Positions 6,554 through 7,577 of a stretch of DNA of 7,577 bases are shown here, one piece after another (the first letter of the stretch is position 1; every line of letters begins with the position of its first letter). The notes under the pieces were generated by a model that worked only from the letters and a program-made list of their open reading frames with translations, did no database searches and had not been told where the DNA came from. Position numbers and translations under genes: made by a program. Source of the stretch: a bacterium. Lineage in GTDB: Bacteria > Desulfobacterota > GWC2-55-46 > S146-80 > JALXFI01. Where the stretch lies: positions 1 to 7,577 of the forward strand of contig JALXFI010000100.1 in assembly GCA_027069035.1 (NCBI GenBank), read 5' to 3'.

Positions 6554-6558
6554 CCTCC
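6554..6558 (-). promoter_or_regulatory. Shine-Dalgarno that fixes the propeller-gene start
   Basis: GGAGG stands 10 nt before the ATG at 6543 and inside the frame of the longer alternative beginning at 6597. It therefore decides in favour of the shorter lipoprotein. Confidence 0.85.
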
Positions 6559-6578
6559 GCTTAAAAAATAACCTGTGT

Positions 6579-6607
6579 ATTGTATAAATTTAATCAATGA
6601 TAGTCAA
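6579..6607 (-). promoter_or_regulatory. Sigma-70-type promoter of the propeller gene
   Basis: TTGACT (6607-6602) and TACAAT (6584-6579) each match five of six consensus positions and are separated by the ideal 17 nt. Transcription would start near 6571, about 28 nt before the ATG at 6543. This suggests housekeeping expression, unlike the sigma-54-like promoters of the two flanking genes. Confidence 0.65.
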
Positions 6608-6718
6608 TAGAGTTGTGAAAAAATCTGTATATTTCTTTAATTAGTGAAAGATAAAAAATGCAGATCATATTTCGGGGTGTTTTAGAGACATTAATTATAA
6701 TCGTTCATGGAAAACTTT

Positions 6719-6751
6719 ACCCCGTTAGAAAACTATGTTTTCTGACGGGGT
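6719..6751 (-). terminator. Long hairpin terminator after the response-regulator gene
   Basis: ACCCCGT-C-AGAAAAC pairs with GTTTTCT-A-ACGGGGT: 14 paired bases, one C/A mismatch and a 3-nt loop. It abuts the receiver stop codon. On the minus strand the tail (AAAGTTTTCC) is only weakly T-rich; on the plus strand it is more T-rich, but no plus-strand gene precedes it. Probably it ends the receiver mRNA and isolates it from the propeller gene. Confidence 0.7.
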
Positions 6752-7123
6752 TTACTTCTTTTTATTAAGGATGTTTCCAACCGTTTCGGTAATCTGCTCC
6801 ATATAGAAAGGTTTTTTGATAAAACACGAGATGCCTTTATCCGTAAGGGCATCCGAAGAGACGGAAATATCCTCGGCAGTAATGGCTATCATCCTTGACT
6901 CAGGCATTGCCTTTCTTACAAGTTCAAAGACCTCCCATCCGTCGATGCCGGGAAGTTTTATATCGCTTATAACAAGGTCAAAGTCTCTGTCTTCCTTTAT
7001 GATCTCTGCAACAATCTCGCCGCTTTCCGCTGTTATTACCTTATAACCCTCCCTGTTAAGGGTCTGTTCCATTGCCCAGCGCACAAGGCGTTCATCATCA
7101 ACTACGAGTATCTTTTTCTTCAC
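6752..7123 (-). CDS. Stand-alone NtrC-like response-regulator receiver
   Basis: With the GTG start at 7123 the product has 123 residues and is a complete receiver fold with nothing after it. Visible hallmarks are the acidic pocket DD (9-10), the phospho-acceptor Asp54 in VISDIKLPGIDG, Thr82 in IAITAED, and Lys104-Pro105 in FIKKPF. The sequence ERLVRWAMEQTL after the acidic pair resembles receivers of NtrC-family activators. The GTG start is preferred because GGAGGGG lies just before it, while the ATG at 7135 has no ribosome site and contains that motif in its own codons; using the ATG would add MEGC. With no output domain it must act through protein contacts, for instance in a phosphorelay or by binding a kinase or motility protein. 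A sigma-54-like promoter lies about 45 nt upstream and a terminator follows the stop, so it appears to be its own transcription unit. Confidence 0.95.
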   Translation of the reverse strand: MKKKILVVDDERLVRWAMEQTLNREGYKVITAESGEIVAEIIKEDRDFDLVISDIKLPGIDGWEVFELVRKAMPESRMIAITAEDISVSSDALTDKGISCFIKKPFYMEQITETVGNILNKKK

Positions 7124-7126
7124 ACA

Positions 7127-7133
7127 CCCCTCC
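7127..7133 (-). promoter_or_regulatory. Shine-Dalgarno favouring the GTG start of the receiver gene
   Basis: GGAGGGG is centred at the right distance (5 nt from its GGAGG core) before the GTG at 7123. It overlaps the ATG at 7135, which therefore cannot use it. Confidence 0.7.
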
Positions 7134-7167
7134 ATCGGTTATAAATAAATTAACACATCAATATTTT

Positions 7168-7182
7168 GCACATTTAATGCCA
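7168..7182 (-). promoter_or_regulatory. Sigma-54 (RpoN)-type promoter before the receiver gene
   Basis: The minus strand reads TGGCATTAAATGTGC, followed by A residues. GG and GC are exactly 10 nt apart and the first five bases match TGGCA. Transcription would start near 7156, about 33 nt before the preferred GTG. It shares the TGGCAT start and TGCA end with the candidate before the cytochrome. Confidence 0.55.
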
Positions 7183-7577
7183 AAAAAATTAAAAACCGGC
7201 AAGCAACTTTAAACCCACGTATTAATTCGGCTTTTCTATCAAGAACTTTAAAGGACTTTACAATGCAGGATTACTTATGGGGCAAATACCTCAAGCACTG
7301 AGGTTATATGACACACTGATACGCTTGGGACAGTCCCTCGCCACCATGGCTTTTTATAGATAAGTTATCCGTCCTTTCCGCGTAGATCCGTCTCCCGTTT
7401 AAAAACAATTCAGTGTCTTCCGTGTCCTCAGTGGTTCAAGTTCCTCCCAAAAACAGAGATAAGTTTTTGGGCAAATTGGCAAGACGCTTTAAATGCAAGG
7501 CCGCAGGCGATTTTTCTTTTGAGGCGTACATAACCGGTACGGTGAGAAAGAAAATCGCCGAGAACACAGCAGTTAAA
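7183..7577. other. Upstream non-coding region with repeat-like pieces
   Basis: No supported gene lies here. Elements that can be seen are a small hairpin ACCTCA/TGAGGT (7288-7304), a palindromic GGGACAGTCCC (7327-7337), and a stretch CAGTGTCTTCCGTGTCCTCA (7411-7430) of the kind often scattered between genes in such genomes. A long imperfect inverted repeat stands at 7506-7559. The last 130 bases are open in one minus-strand frame from the window edge to about 7432, but without a start or recognisable protein features. Confidence 0.5.
7506..7559. repeat. Long imperfect inverted repeat
   Basis: GGCGATTTTTCTTT (7506-7519) is mirrored by AAAGAAAATCGCC (7547-7559), differing by one T. Inside, CGTAC (7525-7529) pairs with GTACG (7537-7541). 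The result is a bipartite hairpin of about 54 nt. It is not followed by a T tract and has no adjacent gene within view, so it may be an extragenic palindrome or the end of a small mobile repeat. Confidence 0.65.

Noticed and set aside
6544..6597. Longer N-terminus of the propeller protein starting at 6597
   Set aside because: It would place the lipobox about 40 residues in, lies upstream of the predicted transcription start and contains the GGAGG of the downstream start.
7432..7577. End of a minus-strand gene entering from beyond the window
   Set aside because: The frame is open for only about 48 codons, includes the inverted repeat and repeat-like DNA, and its translation shows no recognisable domain.

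Overview
All recognisable genes in this window lie on the minus strand, so the biological reading order runs from high to low coordinates. The proteins point to a Gram-negative anaerobe with an outer membrane: a signal-peptide tetrahaem c-type cytochrome, a lipobox protein, a SurA-like periplasmic parvulin and a large beta-barrel. Base composition is moderately AT-rich. Protein style (multihaem cytochromes, NHL propellers, NtrC-type receivers, sigma-54-like promoters) suggests Desulfobacterota, Nitrospirota or a similar metal- or sulfur-respiring lineage. No taxonomic marker is present, so this stays an inference.

Layout in transcription order: (1) 7183-7577, about 400 bases without a gene, with repeat-like pieces and a long imperfect hairpin. 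(2) A sigma-54-type promoter and a stand-alone NtrC-like receiver (6752-7123), closed by a hairpin terminator. (3) A good sigma-70-type promoter and a six-bladed NHL-propeller lipoprotein (5413-6543). (4) A 490-base spacer with a 14-bp tandem repeat, a second sigma-54-type promoter and a structured leader of about 190 nt. (5) A secreted tetrahaem cytochrome (4017-4922) followed by a near-perfect intrinsic terminator. (6) A parvulin chaperone (2693-3817) tightly coupled to a 626-residue beta-barrel (800-2680). (7) A small two-TM HAMP protein (78-674) and, 8 nt on, the first 23 codons of another membrane or exported protein (1-69).

The most coherent reading is an extracellular electron-transfer module. 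A small tetrahaem cytochrome is made in quantity from its own regulated, terminated unit. Beside it are a periplasmic prolyl-isomerase/chaperone, an outer-membrane barrel that could serve as exit channel, and an outer-membrane propeller lipoprotein. The haem count and ligand order (S-x-H, TPH, DHP, DPH) resemble the OmcE-type filament-forming cytochromes of Geobacter, so the cytochrome could be a nanowire subunit and the neighbours its secretion/assembly set. This is inferred from protein features and gene order and has not been shown. The two sigma-54-like promoters, one before the receiver and one before the cytochrome, suggest shared control by an enhancer-binding protein encoded elsewhere.
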